From assembly GCA_036320915.1 (NCBI GenBank), contig JAXBDG010000004.1:1116001-1180000 (forward strand): a stretch of 64,000 nucleotides of DNA, read 5' to 3'. Below, piece after piece: positions 33,499 through 45,850 of the stretch. This DNA is from Linnemannia elongata (taxonomy: Eukaryota; Mortierellomycota; Mortierellomycetes; Mortierellales; Mortierellaceae). Under the pieces are notes generated by a model that ran no database searches, was not told the DNA's origin, and was given only the letters and a program-made list of their open reading frames with translations. The number at the start of each line of letters is the position of its first letter. Within the stretch, counting starts at the first letter, position 1. The translations under genes were made by a program, and so were the position numbers.

Positions 33499-36400
33499 CT
33501 ACTTGTCTTTTGGTGTTGCTGCTGCCTTGGCCTTGGGTTTCTTGGCAACGGCGACGTCCGTGCTGTCGGCCTTTCTCTTCTATTAGATGGCCGAGGTGTA
33601 ACAAAAACAAAAAATGTCAGTACACATCAAAGAATGTGACACAAAATGGTTGATTGTTCCTAAAACTTAACATATTGTAGCAGATTGATTTTTACCTTGC
33701 CAGCAGCGGCATCGGGCTTCTTCTCGGCGGCGGCGGCGGCGGCCTTGGGGGCCTTCTCTTTCTTCTCCTTGGGGGCATCAGCCTTGGCAGCGGCGGGAGC
33801 ATCGGCCTTGGCAGCCTTCTTGGCAGCGGCCTTGGGCTTCTCTGCGCTCTCCTCCTAAACGTACACAGGAAAAATGAATGGTGAATAACATGAACACAAC
33901 CATGAAAATCCAATGTTGACAGAAACATGAGCTAGAACAGTTATTCTTACCTTGGCCTTGGGTGCGGCGGGCTTGGCAGCCTTCTTGGGCTTGGCCTCCT
34001 CCTTGTTCTCCTTCTCGACCTTGGCAGCCTTCTCCTTCTTCTCCTTGGGGGCCTTCTTGGTCTCAGTTGTTGATGCAGCGGCGGCAGCCTTGGGGGCCTT
34101 CTCCTTCTTCTCCTTGGGCGCCTTGTCGGCCTTGTCAGCCTTATCAGTCTTGGTGGCCTTGGCCTCCTTGGCGACCTTCTCCTTCTTCTCCTTGGGGGTT
34201 TTCTCAGAGGTCTCAGCCTTGGCAGCCTTCTCCTTCTTCTCCTTGGGGGCCTTGGCCTTCTTCTCACCTTCAGCAGCGGCAGCAGCCTTGGTGCCCTTCT
34301 CCTTCTTCTCCTTGGGTGCCTTCTCGGCCTTGTCAGCCTTAGCGGCCTTGGTGGCCTTGACCTCCTTCGTGTCCTTGGTAGCCTTCTCCTTCTTCTCCTT
34401 AGTGACTTTGGTGGCCTTGTCAGTCTTTGCAGCCTTCTCCTTCTTGGGCTTCTTGGCGTCGGCAGCGGCAGCAGCCTTGGGGGCCTTCTTCTCCTTCTTG
34501 GCCTCCTGAGCAGCCTTGGCTCTCTTCTCAGCGCTCTTGGCGTTCTCAGCAACGGCCTTAGCCTCATAGTCCTCTCGAACGACGGTATCAACAGCCTCCC
34601 ACTTGTCAACAAGCTTCTTGTAGATGTCGGCACGGGATGCATCGGGAGTGGCGTCCTTGATGGCCTTCTGGTGATCCTTGACGTACATGTCGAAGGCGGA
34701 GCGGACCTTGGGGGCGCGGGTAGAGGTAGAGGTGGAAGTCTTGGAAGCCTTGGAGGCCTTAGCGGCAGCCTTGGCCTTGGCGAGGGCAGCCTTCTTCTTG
34801 GCCGCCTGGGCCTTCTTCTGCTCAGTCTTCTTGGCCTTGAGCTCGGCACTCTTCTTGGCCTTGGCAGCGGCCTTGGCCTTCTTGACAGCAAGAGCCTGAG
34901 CCTTCTTCTCCTTGGCATCCTGAGCGGCCTACATGACGTAGGTGTCCCAGATGGAGAAAGTGTTAGTTATCAAAATCCACTAGTTTGATTGATCGCTTTC
35001 TTGGCGCACGCAGAAAGCATGTCGCCGTAAGCAATGATTATTACCTTCTGGGCGCGGGGAACAAGACCAGAGTCCTCGGGCTTCTTCAAGAAGACCATGA
35101 GGCGCTCGAGCAAAGCATCCTAAGCTCACGATTGAGATCAGATAGACGATAGAGTAGAATGTGAGCAAGGGGCTTTAGATGAAAGCGCGAAATTTACGGT
35201 GAGCCTCCCGAAGGCTAAGATGGTGGCGTCGTCGCTGAATGATTGTCGAGTTGAACATGAAGCGCCACTTTTGTATGCCAGTCCCGATGGGTAATTCTTG
35301 TAAACAAACATCGGTATTGTCGTTGGTTCTTAAAAACTGAAAATTCAATATCGTCGCACCCCTTTTTCCCTGTTTGCTGTGTGTTCCTTGATGAATGAAC
35401 TGAATTTGATCATAAATACCTTGTCACCGCCAGCCTCGAGGTTGAAGACATCAATGAGCTCGCGAAGACCACCAACGGTCCACTTTCCGAGCTTCTCCTC
35501 AAGAGCCTCCTCTTCCTTCTATGAATCGACAAGTCGGCAACATGTTAGAATGCGTCATATTTCTTTTCAGGGCAACTAAATTTCTTTCGTTTCTCTCGGT
35601 TGAGTCGATCAATCAGAAACATTTTCGAGACGGGGGGGGTTAACAATAATCCCTAAGATTTCGTTTGCCGTACCTCGCTCAAGTGCTCGAATCCGTTGAA
35701 TGCCTTGAGGTCGTTCTTGGGGCTCTTGGAGGGTGCAACGCGACCGAAGAGGAGACGGTGAAGTCCCTTGACGGTCTCATCGCTAGACTTCAGCTTGTCC
35801 AAGTTGGCGTTGACTATTGTTGCAAAAGGGACACGATGGACAGATTGATTGGTCAGTTTTGTTGAGGCTAAAAATGATTTGTTGCTGATGTTGGTAGAAG
35901 CGGGTACAAACAAGAGAGAGAGAAAGAGAATAAAAAAAAGGGTAAAGGATGTGTTGCCGTTGTGCCATTGAACGCGTTCCTACTCCTGTAGACTTCGTAG
36001 GATCGTTGTTGTTTATGGATGGCACTGTGGCAGCGTGTCGGGAGAGTTGAGGTGATTGAGGTGGCAATAACTGTTTTTGTGGTTGTGGTTTTTTGTTGTT
36101 TTAGTTGTTGACACAATTTTTCCGAATGCGTCCTGAAGCGAACATGAACATCGCTGATTTCCAAGGGGCAAGTGGGGGTTGATAAAGATAAGAGCAAGGA
36201 TGACGATGAATGCTGCAAAAGAGATAGAAAGAGATAGAAAGAGAGACTTACCAGTAGCGATAGAGCCGAGCTTGGTACCCTTGCCCTATTGATTGAAAGG
36301 GAGAAGGGACATAGCAGAACAGAGCAAGGAGAGGGCAGAGTAAGCATTCGATGATTGTTGAATGAATGTGTGTGATAATTTCATTTGTGCTGGTCGTGTC

Positions 36401-37240
36401 GTGTGTGATTGTGTTTTTGAGTGTGGTTGTTGAATTCTGTGTGTGAGCGTGAAAATGGGAGGTGAAAAATGGGCTGGTAACCATCCAAATCCACCTCTCT
36501 CGACTTTGTTGTTGTTGTGTTTTGGGTGTGCATAAATTCAAACTCATGTCATGTCGCGGGACAATACAAGAGAGAAGAGAGGAGAGACAGAGAGAGAGGA
36601 ACAAGAAACTTACCTCGGGAATGACCAACTTCTTTTCGGCCTTCTCGACGACGGGGACGGCAAAGCGCTCGACCTTTTTACGCTCACGGGGGCCGGTAAC
36701 GGGGACTACATGGGCGCCATGTTTAATAAACGCATTAAAGATATATATGGGGAGGGGTAGGATGTTACATAGAGGGGAGATAGAGAGACAGATAGAAAAT
36801 GACAATGGGAATGGGATTAGTAAAAGTGTGAAAATGTTTGTCTATATCAGTCTGATATGTATGTGTATGTGTGTGTGTGTGTGTGTATGTGTGTAAGTGT
36901 AAATGCGAAAATGTGAGCATTGGATGCTGGATGGATAGGTTGAGCGAGAAGGGAGTGAGTGAGCGAGGTGAGGGTAGTCCGACTCGACGCGTCTTTTTTT
37001 TTTTCTGTTTTTTAGAGCAAAGGTCGAAAATATTTTTTGAGGCGGACCCAAAAAACAAAACAACGCAAAAAAAAAAAAAAACGAAATTTGATTTTCATTT
37101 TTTTTTCGTGTTTTTGCTGTTTTCGAGAAAAAAAAAAATGGGTTGGTTGGGTGGGCAGGCTGTCGCGCGTTCTTACGAGGAACAACGGGGTCACGGGGGA
37201 TGTAGACCTCGGAATCAGAAGAGTCGCCAGAATCAGACAT
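33499..37240 (-). CDS. DEK-like chromatin protein with HMG-box-like domain and H1-like lysine-rich tail
   Basis: Probable abundant nuclear DNA-binding protein. Nine exons: 37177-37240, 36614-36705, 36252-36285, 35674-35813, 35420-35518, 35045-35119, 33951-34928, 33696-33854 and 33499-33579, giving 573 residues. Residues ~25-160 match DEK: GPRERKKVERFAVPV, GKGTKLGSIAT, VKGLHRLLFGR and a SAP-like LGKWTVGGLRELIDVFNLEA with KDALLERLMVFLKKPEDSG. After a Lys/Ala helix comes an HMG-box-like segment (PKVRSAFDMYVKDHQKAI, DIYKKLVDKWEAVDTV, REDYEAKAVAE). Then ~270 residues of Lys/Ala with about ten APKEKKEKA-type units resemble a histone H1 tail. The N-terminus is acidic (MSDSGDSSDSEVYI), with Ser-Asp sites suited to CK2. 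Small exons encode the DEK part, one large exon the tail. Whether this three-part order is widespread in fungi I cannot tell from here. Confidence 0.88.
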
Positions 37241-37815
37241 GGTTGTGTTGTTGTATGTGTTGTTGTTGTTGAAGGGGGAAGGTAGAAGAGGGAAGGGTGT
37301 CGTTGTTGTGAAGGGAGTAGAGAAAAGTGATTATGTGTGAGTGAAGGAAAGTGTTTTTGTGATGAGGGGTGGAGTGGGTGTGAAAAGGGTGAAGAGAAAA
37401 GAAGAGAGAAGAGAAAAGAAAAAAGAGAGCCAAAAAAAAAGGAGAACGGGAAGAAAAAACAGAAAAAAAAAAAAAAAAAAAAAAAAAGAGTGACGGGAGC
37501 GACTCAGCACCGCTCTCCTCTCTGCTCGACCTCAACCTCGCCTCCTCCTTCTCTTTCACTTTTTTTTTCCTTTCAACAAGGGTCTCATCCCTTCCATCAC
37601 CTCTTGGCATACATCTTCCATCCTCCTCATCCTTGTTCAATACCACCATCCGATGCCCCCAACTACGCCCTTCATCCTCATCCGACTCGTTCCCCCCAAC
37701 TCCATCATCTCCCATATGCCTACGCCGCTCGAAAGCCTCTAGGACCAGAGTCAGCTTTTTGTCCTTCTAAAAAAAAATCTACCTCACATCCTCCACTCTC
37801 GCCTCTCCAAAAACG

Positions 37816-37856
<41 letters not shown>

Positions 37857-38095
37857 CAAACGTACGCGTGAGCTGGTCATCCTAACCATCATCGCTTGAT
37901 AATTATTGCTTCTGTTCAACTACCTTTTGTTTTTCAGCACAACCAACGCTGACGACGATATATTACAGTCAAACAAACATTGTCTTCAATGGCCTTATCT
38001 TTGCCAATGCGTGGTCTCTTCTTTGGCAAACCTGGTGCTTCTTCCTTACTGTTGTCATCTTAACATGCCGCGATAATTGTATCCTTCTCGCTCTT

Positions 38096-38130
<35 letters not shown>

Positions 38131-38608
38131 ATAACAACCCGCGTCCACACTCACCTTCGTCACTCCTTGGAAATAATAAAACATCGGCCATGCTCTCTCC
38201 CCTTCCCTCCGACCCGAGAAAAGAGAAAAATGAAGCCGCAGTTTGCACTCAACCTAATTGACGTGGAGTCGGTGGACCCTTTTCATAAATCAATCAACGG
38301 ACCTAAGCCAACAAACCAACACAAAAAAAACACAGCCAAACCATTGAACAACACAGACAACTCAAAAACGGTCGAAATGTTCATTTGATGACACTTCTTT
38401 GCTCCTGAACAACAACACAAAATGTTCCTTGCCTCGTCGGAGAGAAAGAGGCGTCGTGTGAAAAAGCTGTTGCAAATATAAAAAAAAATCTATTTATGTA
38501 TGGTAAAAACAATAATGCTGCTCATCTATCTAAACTTGCTGTCGTTGCTCTTGATGTGGGGGATGGAAAAAGGGAGGGGTAAATTCGTCGTCGTATTCTT
38601 TTTCATTG
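37241..38608. other. homopolymer-rich spacer between DEK-like and DHTKD1-like genes
   Basis: A 1.37-kb region with at least three A runs (about 37465-37487, 37819-37854 and 38104-38128) separated by pyrimidine-rich stretches. It should contain the DEK-like promoter (left) and DHTKD1 3' UTR (right). Apparent open frames are poly-Lys or poly-Phe artefacts. I see no gene. Confidence 0.5.
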
Positions 38609-41600
38609 TTACAACCGGAAGGCCTTGGCCAGAATGTCGGCACTCTCCTTGCGGTGGACGACAGCAATACCGGTGGCAGGGGCTGCCGAGGGGTCTCTGC
38701 CAATGTAGCCCAAAGGCTTGTTCTCGGGCAACAACTGGCGTATCCTTGGTTCCATGAACGAGTATGCGCCACCGTTCTGAGGCTCCTCCTGGATCCAAGT
38801 GAACTCTACAAAATTGGAATAAAGAACAAAAGAGATATGACCAATTGTTAGAACAACTGCAGTCGAGCGGCTCTGCCGACAAACAAACAACCAAAAATAA
38901 TGATAATCGCGTGCTTGTTCAGTCTCCATTCATCCTTTCCCAAACAAAAGACGCATATTTTTCTCCTTACCCTTGGCGCCAGAGTAGGTCTCGATCTGCT
39001 GCTTGAGACCCTCCTTGGGGAAGGGGCTCAACTCTTCAACACGGACAATGGCCACCTTCTCATCGGCTCCCTTGGTCTGACGCTCCTTGATCAGGTCATA
39101 GTAGAGCTTGCCAGAGACAAAGAGGACCTTCTCGACCGAAGAAGGATCCTCCTCGGTCTTGGCGTCACCCAGGACGGGCTCGAAGGTGGTGCCGGGGGCC
39201 ATGTCTTCGAGGGAGGAGGTGGCGGTGGGCAGACGGAGAAGGGTCTTGGGTCCGACGACGATGAGGGGCTTGCGGAAGTCGCGCTTCATCTGGCGACGAA
39301 GCAAGTGGAAGTACTGGGCGGGGGTGGTGGGGTTGACGACGTGCATATTGGTGTTGGCCTTGATGGAGGGGTCCTTGACGTCGAAGGAGTCGTTTGTCAT
39401 CTGGAGCCAGCGCTCGATGCGGCAGGACGAGTGCTCGGGACCTGCACCGTCATAGCCGTGGGGCAACAACATGACCAAACCTGATTGACGGAGCCATTTG
39501 GCTAAAAAGGCAAGATTAGAGAAAGGGTGCATTACCATATGGCATGTTAGTGTCCATTTCGATGTATTTTCATTTCCCCTCCGACCCTTTCTTTTTTGTC
39601 CCGAAACCAGAAACTCAATCTCAGGAACGACAGATACATCGAATCATATCATATCATTTCCACCACTGTCACATCATTCAAAAATAAAAGAGAACTTACT
39701 CTCGGCACTAGAGACATAGGTGTCGATGGTCACCTGGGCAGAGTTGAAAAAGTCACCGAACTGAGCCTCCCAGATGTTCAGCATCTTGGGTGTCTCGTAG
39801 CTCATACCAGTCTCAAACGCAAGCACGGCCAGCTCAGACAAGCTCGAGTTGGCAACCTCAAGATGACCCTGCGACTCGCTCATCGCGTTCAAGGGAATGT
39901 GCACACGCTCAGTCTTCTGGTCAACCAACATCGCGTGGCGCTGCGAGAACGTGCCACGGCCAACATCTTGACCGCAGATACGGACATCGTAGCCCTCCTT
40001 CAACAGAGAACCGAACGCAATCGCCTCAGCAGTAGCCCAGTCAATGCTCTGACCATCCTTCAGCTTCTTCAGACGCGACTGCACGTGGAACTTCTCGAGA
40101 CGGGGATGGATCTCAAAGTCGCTAGGGGCTGCAACCGATGCCTGGGCGATCTTGGTCATGGCCTCCTTGCTGACTCCAGTGTCGAGTCTGCTCACAGTCT
40201 CGGTGGGCAAGATCATGCCCTTCCACTTGTCCTGGAGATGGTCTGCTTCAGGCTTGAAGCTGTCGATCTCGGAAAAGTCATCCTCCAACTTCTCAAAGTA
40301 GTCCTGACGGAACTCATCGATCGCACTCTTAGTAATCACGTTCTCGGCCAGCAACTTCTCCTCGTACATCTTGGGGACAGACTTGCGGGCACGAATGTTG
40401 TTGTACATCAGGGGCTGGGTGAAGGCGGGCTCGTCCAGCTCGTTGTGACCCCAACGACGGTAGGCAATCAAATCGAGAATGACATCCTTGCGGAACTTGT
40501 TGCGGTACTCAAAAGCGAGACGCATGGCGTGGACAACCTCTTCGGGATGGTCGCCGTTGACGTGGATGACGGGGGCGTTGATCATCTTTCCAATGTCGGA
40601 ACTGTAGACAGACGAGCGCGCGTTTTGGGCAGGGGTGGTGTATCCGATCTGGTTGTTGACGACAATGTGAACAGATCCTCCCGAGGTGAAGTGGGGCAAG
40701 TTGGAAAGACCCAAACTCTCCATAACGACTCCCTGGCCTGTGAAGGCGGCATCTCCGTGCAACTGGACGCACATGACCTTGTCTCCGAGCTGGCACTCGG
40801 GCGAAGAGTTAGCGATGAGATCCATCTGCTTGGCACGCGCCTTGCCCATGGCGACGGGGTTGACGGCCTCGAGGTGAGAGGGGTTGTGGAGCATGGAGAC
40901 GTGGATGGGCTCAGCTTCGCCATAGTCGAGCTTGGGAGAGTTGGCGATATGGGACAGAACATCACCCGAAGCAGGGAGGTTGATGGGAAACTCGGGGTTG
41001 CCCTTGACCTTGGAGAAGAGGGCGGTGGGGTTGTACTGCATCAGATCCGTCAACAAGTTAAGACGACCACGATGGGGCATTCCCAAGACAGCCTCCGTGA
41101 CACCAGCTAATAAAAAAGTAAATAAACATGCACAGTTAGAACCTTTCGCTTCTTTAGACACTTGATTAGTCTCAATGCAGTAATGAACAAACGTGTATAG
41201 TACCTTTGGAGGCGGTCTGGAAAAGAGCATCCAGGGCGACCATCATACTCTCGGCACCCTCAAGGCCATAACGCTTTACCTGGGCAAACTTTTTGCCCAT
41301 GAAGTGATCAAAGACCTCGGACTTTGTCAAGAGCTCAAAAATGCGCTGCTTGTCGTCAGGGGTAATTGGGGGCTTTTGGTATGACTCGACCTGGTGGGCA
41401 AACCATCTTCTCTCACTTGCGTTCTATGATAGACAAAAAAATCCATTGGATGTAAGCATGACGATGAATATATTCCTGAGAAAATATGCTCGCAATCGAA
41501 CTGTAGACGAGCAAAAAAGAGAAAAGGAGACGTACGGGAATGTGCATGAACTCATAGGCGATCTTGCCACAATAAGACTTTTCGAGATGGGCCACGATGG

Positions 41601-41741
41601 TCTTGAGGGAGGCTTCCTCCTTGGCCTCGGCACTGCTCTTGGACTGGTTAACGTGAAGGATTCCGCTCAAGTTGTATGATTTTGCGTCGTCTGTGAGGGC
41701 ATAACGCTCTGCATCCAAGGCAAGGACTTTCCTGGAATGGC

Positions 41742-41773
<32 letters not shown>

Positions 41774-42586
41774 TAGGGATATAAACAACGTCGTTTGTCA
41801 GTCAAATGGTCTCCTTTGTACCCCCTTTGCCTCAGTCAATAGAAAGATACAGCGATTCGTCGTCAGCAACCACAACAAGGGCTGCCTAGACCTTATTAAA
41901 AAACGCAGACACATATGCATCCTTTTTTTCTCAGTGCTGCGTGCGTGTGCTCTCACTTTTTTTTTCTTTGCTTTCTTTTTTCATTCCCACGTATTCCTCT
42001 GGCAACCAGCCGTACCACCTTTTTATCCCTCACATTTATTTTTTCCTCTTCGATCTTCAACACTTACTGGCGCTTGACAATGTCCAAGGGATCAAGATCG
42101 GCCGCAAGATGACCATGTGTTCTGTAGCCGATGACCAGACGCAGCAAGTTAGCATTGTCTACCCTGTTGGCGAGCTCCTCGGGGGTATCTAATCAACATG
42201 ATTCATACAAAAAGAAAGCAAACAGGACCTTAATAAACACAAGCTTGGATCCGATCCACTTGAGTACTTTCCACCTCTTTTGCATCAGAAAGAACAAATA
42301 ATCACAAGCACTTACAATCTGGCATAGAGTAGACTTTGGGTACACGGTAACCATAGGCACCATCGTCATGGTAGGCAGCACGCTGCTGGGCAATAGAAGA
42401 TGCAGGGAAGAGCGCTGCCCTTGAAGGTCTTGAAAACAGCTTTGAGGAGGATGAAGCAGTGATATTTGGCTTGGAGGACTGTTGGAGGGCATGGCGATGG
42501 AGGCCAGCAGAGCGGAGGAGACCAGCGGATGGCTTGAGGACTGTCCTTGCGGAGCTCGAGGTGGCCAGACGGAGAATACCAGACAT
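38609..42586 (-). CDS. DHTKD1-type 2-oxoadipate dehydrogenase E1 (thiamine-dependent, mitochondrial)
   Basis: Oxidative decarboxylase of the 2-oxoacid dehydrogenase E1 family. The sequence fits the DHTKD1 branch (2-oxoadipate, from lysine/tryptophan breakdown, to glutaryl-CoA) rather than 2-oxoglutarate dehydrogenase. Seven exons: 42316-42586, 42068-42188, 41536-41731, 41204-41423, 39700-41106, 38971-39501 and 38609-38805; ~980 residues versus ~920 in animals. The N-terminus is a mitochondrial presequence (Ser/Arg/Ala-rich, no acidic residues to ~70), then [13 protein letters not shown] as in DHTKD1. DHTKD1-like blocks are [91 protein letters not shown] and [17 protein letters not shown] proteins have distinct versions (for example PEHSSARPERFLQ). 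The ThDP-binding region is complete. Intron 2 carries an A run (41751-41773). Assignment against KGD1 rests on recalled family features. Confidence 0.88.
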
Positions 42587-44727
42587 TATGATGTATTGAA
42601 GAAGAACAGTTAACTTAAGTGGAGTGGAGAGTGTAATGAGGAAGGGGAAGGAGGAATGAGAGGGGGTTCGAATGAGGAAGAGATCACTGAAGACAACGAA
42701 GGGTCTGACAGTGGGTGAGAGGCAAGGGAAGAGTTGGTTGAAGAAGTAGGAGAGGGGGAAGGTTGAAGAAAAGAAAGAAGAAAAGAAGAGAAGGAAAAGA
42801 AAAGAAGAGAAGGAAAAGAAAAGAAATACAGCGCAATAAAAAGAGAAGGAAAAAAAAGGTTGCTGGGGGAGGGGGAAGAAGTGCAAAGGAAGGAGAGACA
42901 CGACGAAAGAGTGAGGGATGGAAACTCCCCCTTCTGTCTCCTGTCGCTACACTACCATTCTCACCTGGCTCCAGAACATCATCTCCTTCCGTTCTCTTTG
43001 CAGGAGCCCTGTCTGGATATCCTTGTCATCCGTTCGCACGTTGCAACCCTTGTTTGGTTCAGACCTGGAAAACCATCATCCTCTTGATTGATGACGGATC
43101 CTTTGATCCTCAGGAACCACTGCCCAGTCTCTTTTTGCACCTCCATTTTTACAGCGCATCTCAGCAAGTATGACTAACACTACCCGATGGTTCCACCCCA
43201 ACCAACAACAAAAAAAAAAAAAGGCGCGCCCACGGACTGAACCGTTTCCCTTTGTTCTCCTTCCTTCCCCCACATCTCGCGCACCAGGAACAGAGGGAAA
43301 AACAGCGTGGGTAATTTTTGACTCCTTCCTTATTTGGACACCTTGAAGCTACACAGACGGGCTCGTTTTCATCTTTTCTCTCTTTTTCTCTCTCTCTCTC
43401 ACATTCCCCTGCCTACTTGCTGCCTGCTCTCTCTCTCTCCCTCTCTCCTTCTTTCTGTTTACGATCCGTCTGTCCGTTCTGTTTTGACCTTCCCTGCCTC
43501 GAACATCCCCGCCCGCATTCACGCTAGCTTTTGTATATGCTCTCGCTCAATAACCTTCTCTTTCATTCCCTACCCTGTCCCTCCTCATCTGACTCTTTGT
43601 TCCCTCTTTGTCCTTTCTTAAGCTGCTCAGTAGTGACATAGTCTTCGACTAGTATGACCATAGCAGACAACTATAAAGATCCGTCATTGACTCGCCACTT
43701 GGCCCTATCAATATACACTACAAGCCCCAACAAGCCCCCGTTGTTGCTGCATTTTGCTCATGATGCGCATATCCCTCGTTTCTTGTGCTCCCAGCTTTGA
43801 CTGTAACATTTTTACAGGCACGGTACTTCCATTGATCTGCTCGTGGCACAGGAAGCGTTTGGTGGCTGCAGTGAGAATTGAGGCTGAAAGGCTGTGAGGG
43901 AGATCATGAGGAGACAAAATACGAAGTTATAGTGAGAAGAAGTAATAAAAAAAGAGGGGAGACAGCAGCGTTGATTGTTCAATGGCGGCGATTGGTCCTT
44001 GACGGGAGCGTGACCAACGTACCGAATAAGGTACCAACGGCCAATATGCTTTCGTCCCTGAATAGAGTTCAAGTATGAAAAAAAATAGACATCTCTCAAT
44101 TACTCACTCACTCACTCACCCCACTCGTCACTCTGCTCTTTTTGTCTCTCTGACCCTTGTCCCTACTTGCTGTTGTGCTTCGTGTTTTTGTCTATGTTGT
44201 TTACTGGTCCTTTTGCGCCTTTGAAGTGTTAATTGATCTGGATACCGTTGTTACCTCGCTTGACCTACATAGTCCATAAACATCCTGTCGTGAATTCCTC
44301 TGCTCGTTTGCTCACAACAACAAGCAATCTTTTCCGAGTGTTGGAAAGGAGCAAGGAGTGCTCTTGGTCAATGGTGCACAAGTAGGTGTGTAGTTTGTTG
44401 TCACCGATGTGTTATTAGCAGACATAAATGTCGCGTCGCGCCATCAGTTGCATTAGGCTTATGTACAACAAGTGTAGATAACGCAGAGGGCAAAGGTGGA
44501 AGAACTTGATCAGTGAACAAGATCCAACGGCAAAAGAAATGCCGCGTTGTCACGTGCAGGATTCGATCTCGAAAGTGATGATTGCTCGTGGCGTGTCTTC
44601 TTTTCTTTTCTTCTTCCTTTCTTCTTTCTTCCTCCTTTCTTTCTTCTCAACAACACTCACCCTCGCCGCCAACGCGAACGCCAACAACACTACCACCGAC
44701 TTTACACATACCAACACTCATATCACC
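42587..44727. other. 2.1-kb divergent promoter region, gene-free
   Basis: Between the divergent DHTKD1-like and D-2-hydroxyacid dehydrogenase genes. It is purine-rich (AAGAAAAGG units) at 42760-42850, then has CT-rich stretches including a CT repeat near 43375-43455. I find no exon with family features. It probably contains both promoters and long UTRs. Confidence 0.45.
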
Positions 44728-45542
44728 ATGAACTGGCTCAAGACAAAGATGGGTTCCCACGGATGGGACATTAACGACGACGACATCAAGAAGCCCAACG
44801 TCCTCTTTCTCACACCTATCAAGTTCGCCCGTCAGGAGCTCGAGGACTTTGAGGAGTATTTTACCGTCAAGGTAACAACACGACCCAGCATTGATAACGA
44901 CACTACCAAGTTGATGGAGACTTTGGATCTGTCAGTCTCGCCAACCTTTTGGGAGCAACATTTGCATCGACGCCTCTTTCTTATCGCAACCTTCTCATTC
45001 TCATCTGCCTCGTTTTCCTGCTGGACGTTAGATTTATGACAGCGACCGTGAAGAGTTCATTCGCAGGTGCAAAAAGGGCAAATATGACAACTATGCTGCC
45101 ATTCTCTGGGCAGGAGGCCATTCTCCAGTAAGTCCTTTCTTTACATGTGCTACTTTCTATCTCTTTTTCTTTGAGCTTTCTCCGATCACACCACACGCAT
45201 GCTTTTTTCCCTCGCTGGTCGTAATTAATCGATCGTGATTATTTTTGAGCATTGCAAGAAATATGGTTTTCTATCTTTTTCCAGTGAATCTTACTCTCTT
45301 TTTTTGGTCGGTGCGAACCATGTGAACTTTTTTTTGCTACCCTTCAGGTTGGCAACCTCGATAGCGAACTGGTCTCCCATATCCCCACCAGCATCTCGAT
45401 CATTTCTGTTCCCATGGCTGGATTCGACACTATCGACGTCGATGCATGCACAGCCAAAGGTAATAACCATATTCTCCTGACAAGTCAACAACAGAAGGCA
45501 AGGAGACAACAATGGCGCCGGATGAACTTACTGAGAGTGCTC

Positions 45543-45574
<32 letters not shown>

Positions 45575-45805
45575 GGTTCTTTAGGGATCACTGTTACCAA
45601 CACTCCTGGTGTAGTCTCTGCTGCTACAGCCGACACTGCCATGTTTTTGATTCTTGGATGTCTTCGCAACTTTACACAGGGACAAACTAACCTCCGCGCA
45701 GGTACGATCATGACCAACGAGTCGACAATCTTCGACAACGCGTGGATAAAGGAGGGGCAAAGAAAAGAGGACTAAGCGTGCATGACTCGGGATCAGTCCA
45801 ACGGG

Positions 45806-45850
<45 letters not shown>

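Noticed and set aside
33947..34918. Long Arg/Pro- and Phe/Ala-rich open frames over the DEK-like tail
   Set aside because: Shadow frames of the repeated Lys/Ala/Glu codons of the real exon.
39596..41110. Long plus-strand open frame of ~500 codons
   Set aside because: It is exactly antisense to the DHTKD1-like exon; a frame kept open by the C-ending codon bias of the real gene, with no family features.
38609..42586. Assignment as 2-oxoglutarate dehydrogenase (KGD1)
   Set aside because: Diagnostic blocks follow DHTKD1 instead of OGDH (for example SSCRIERW and [13 protein letters not shown]).
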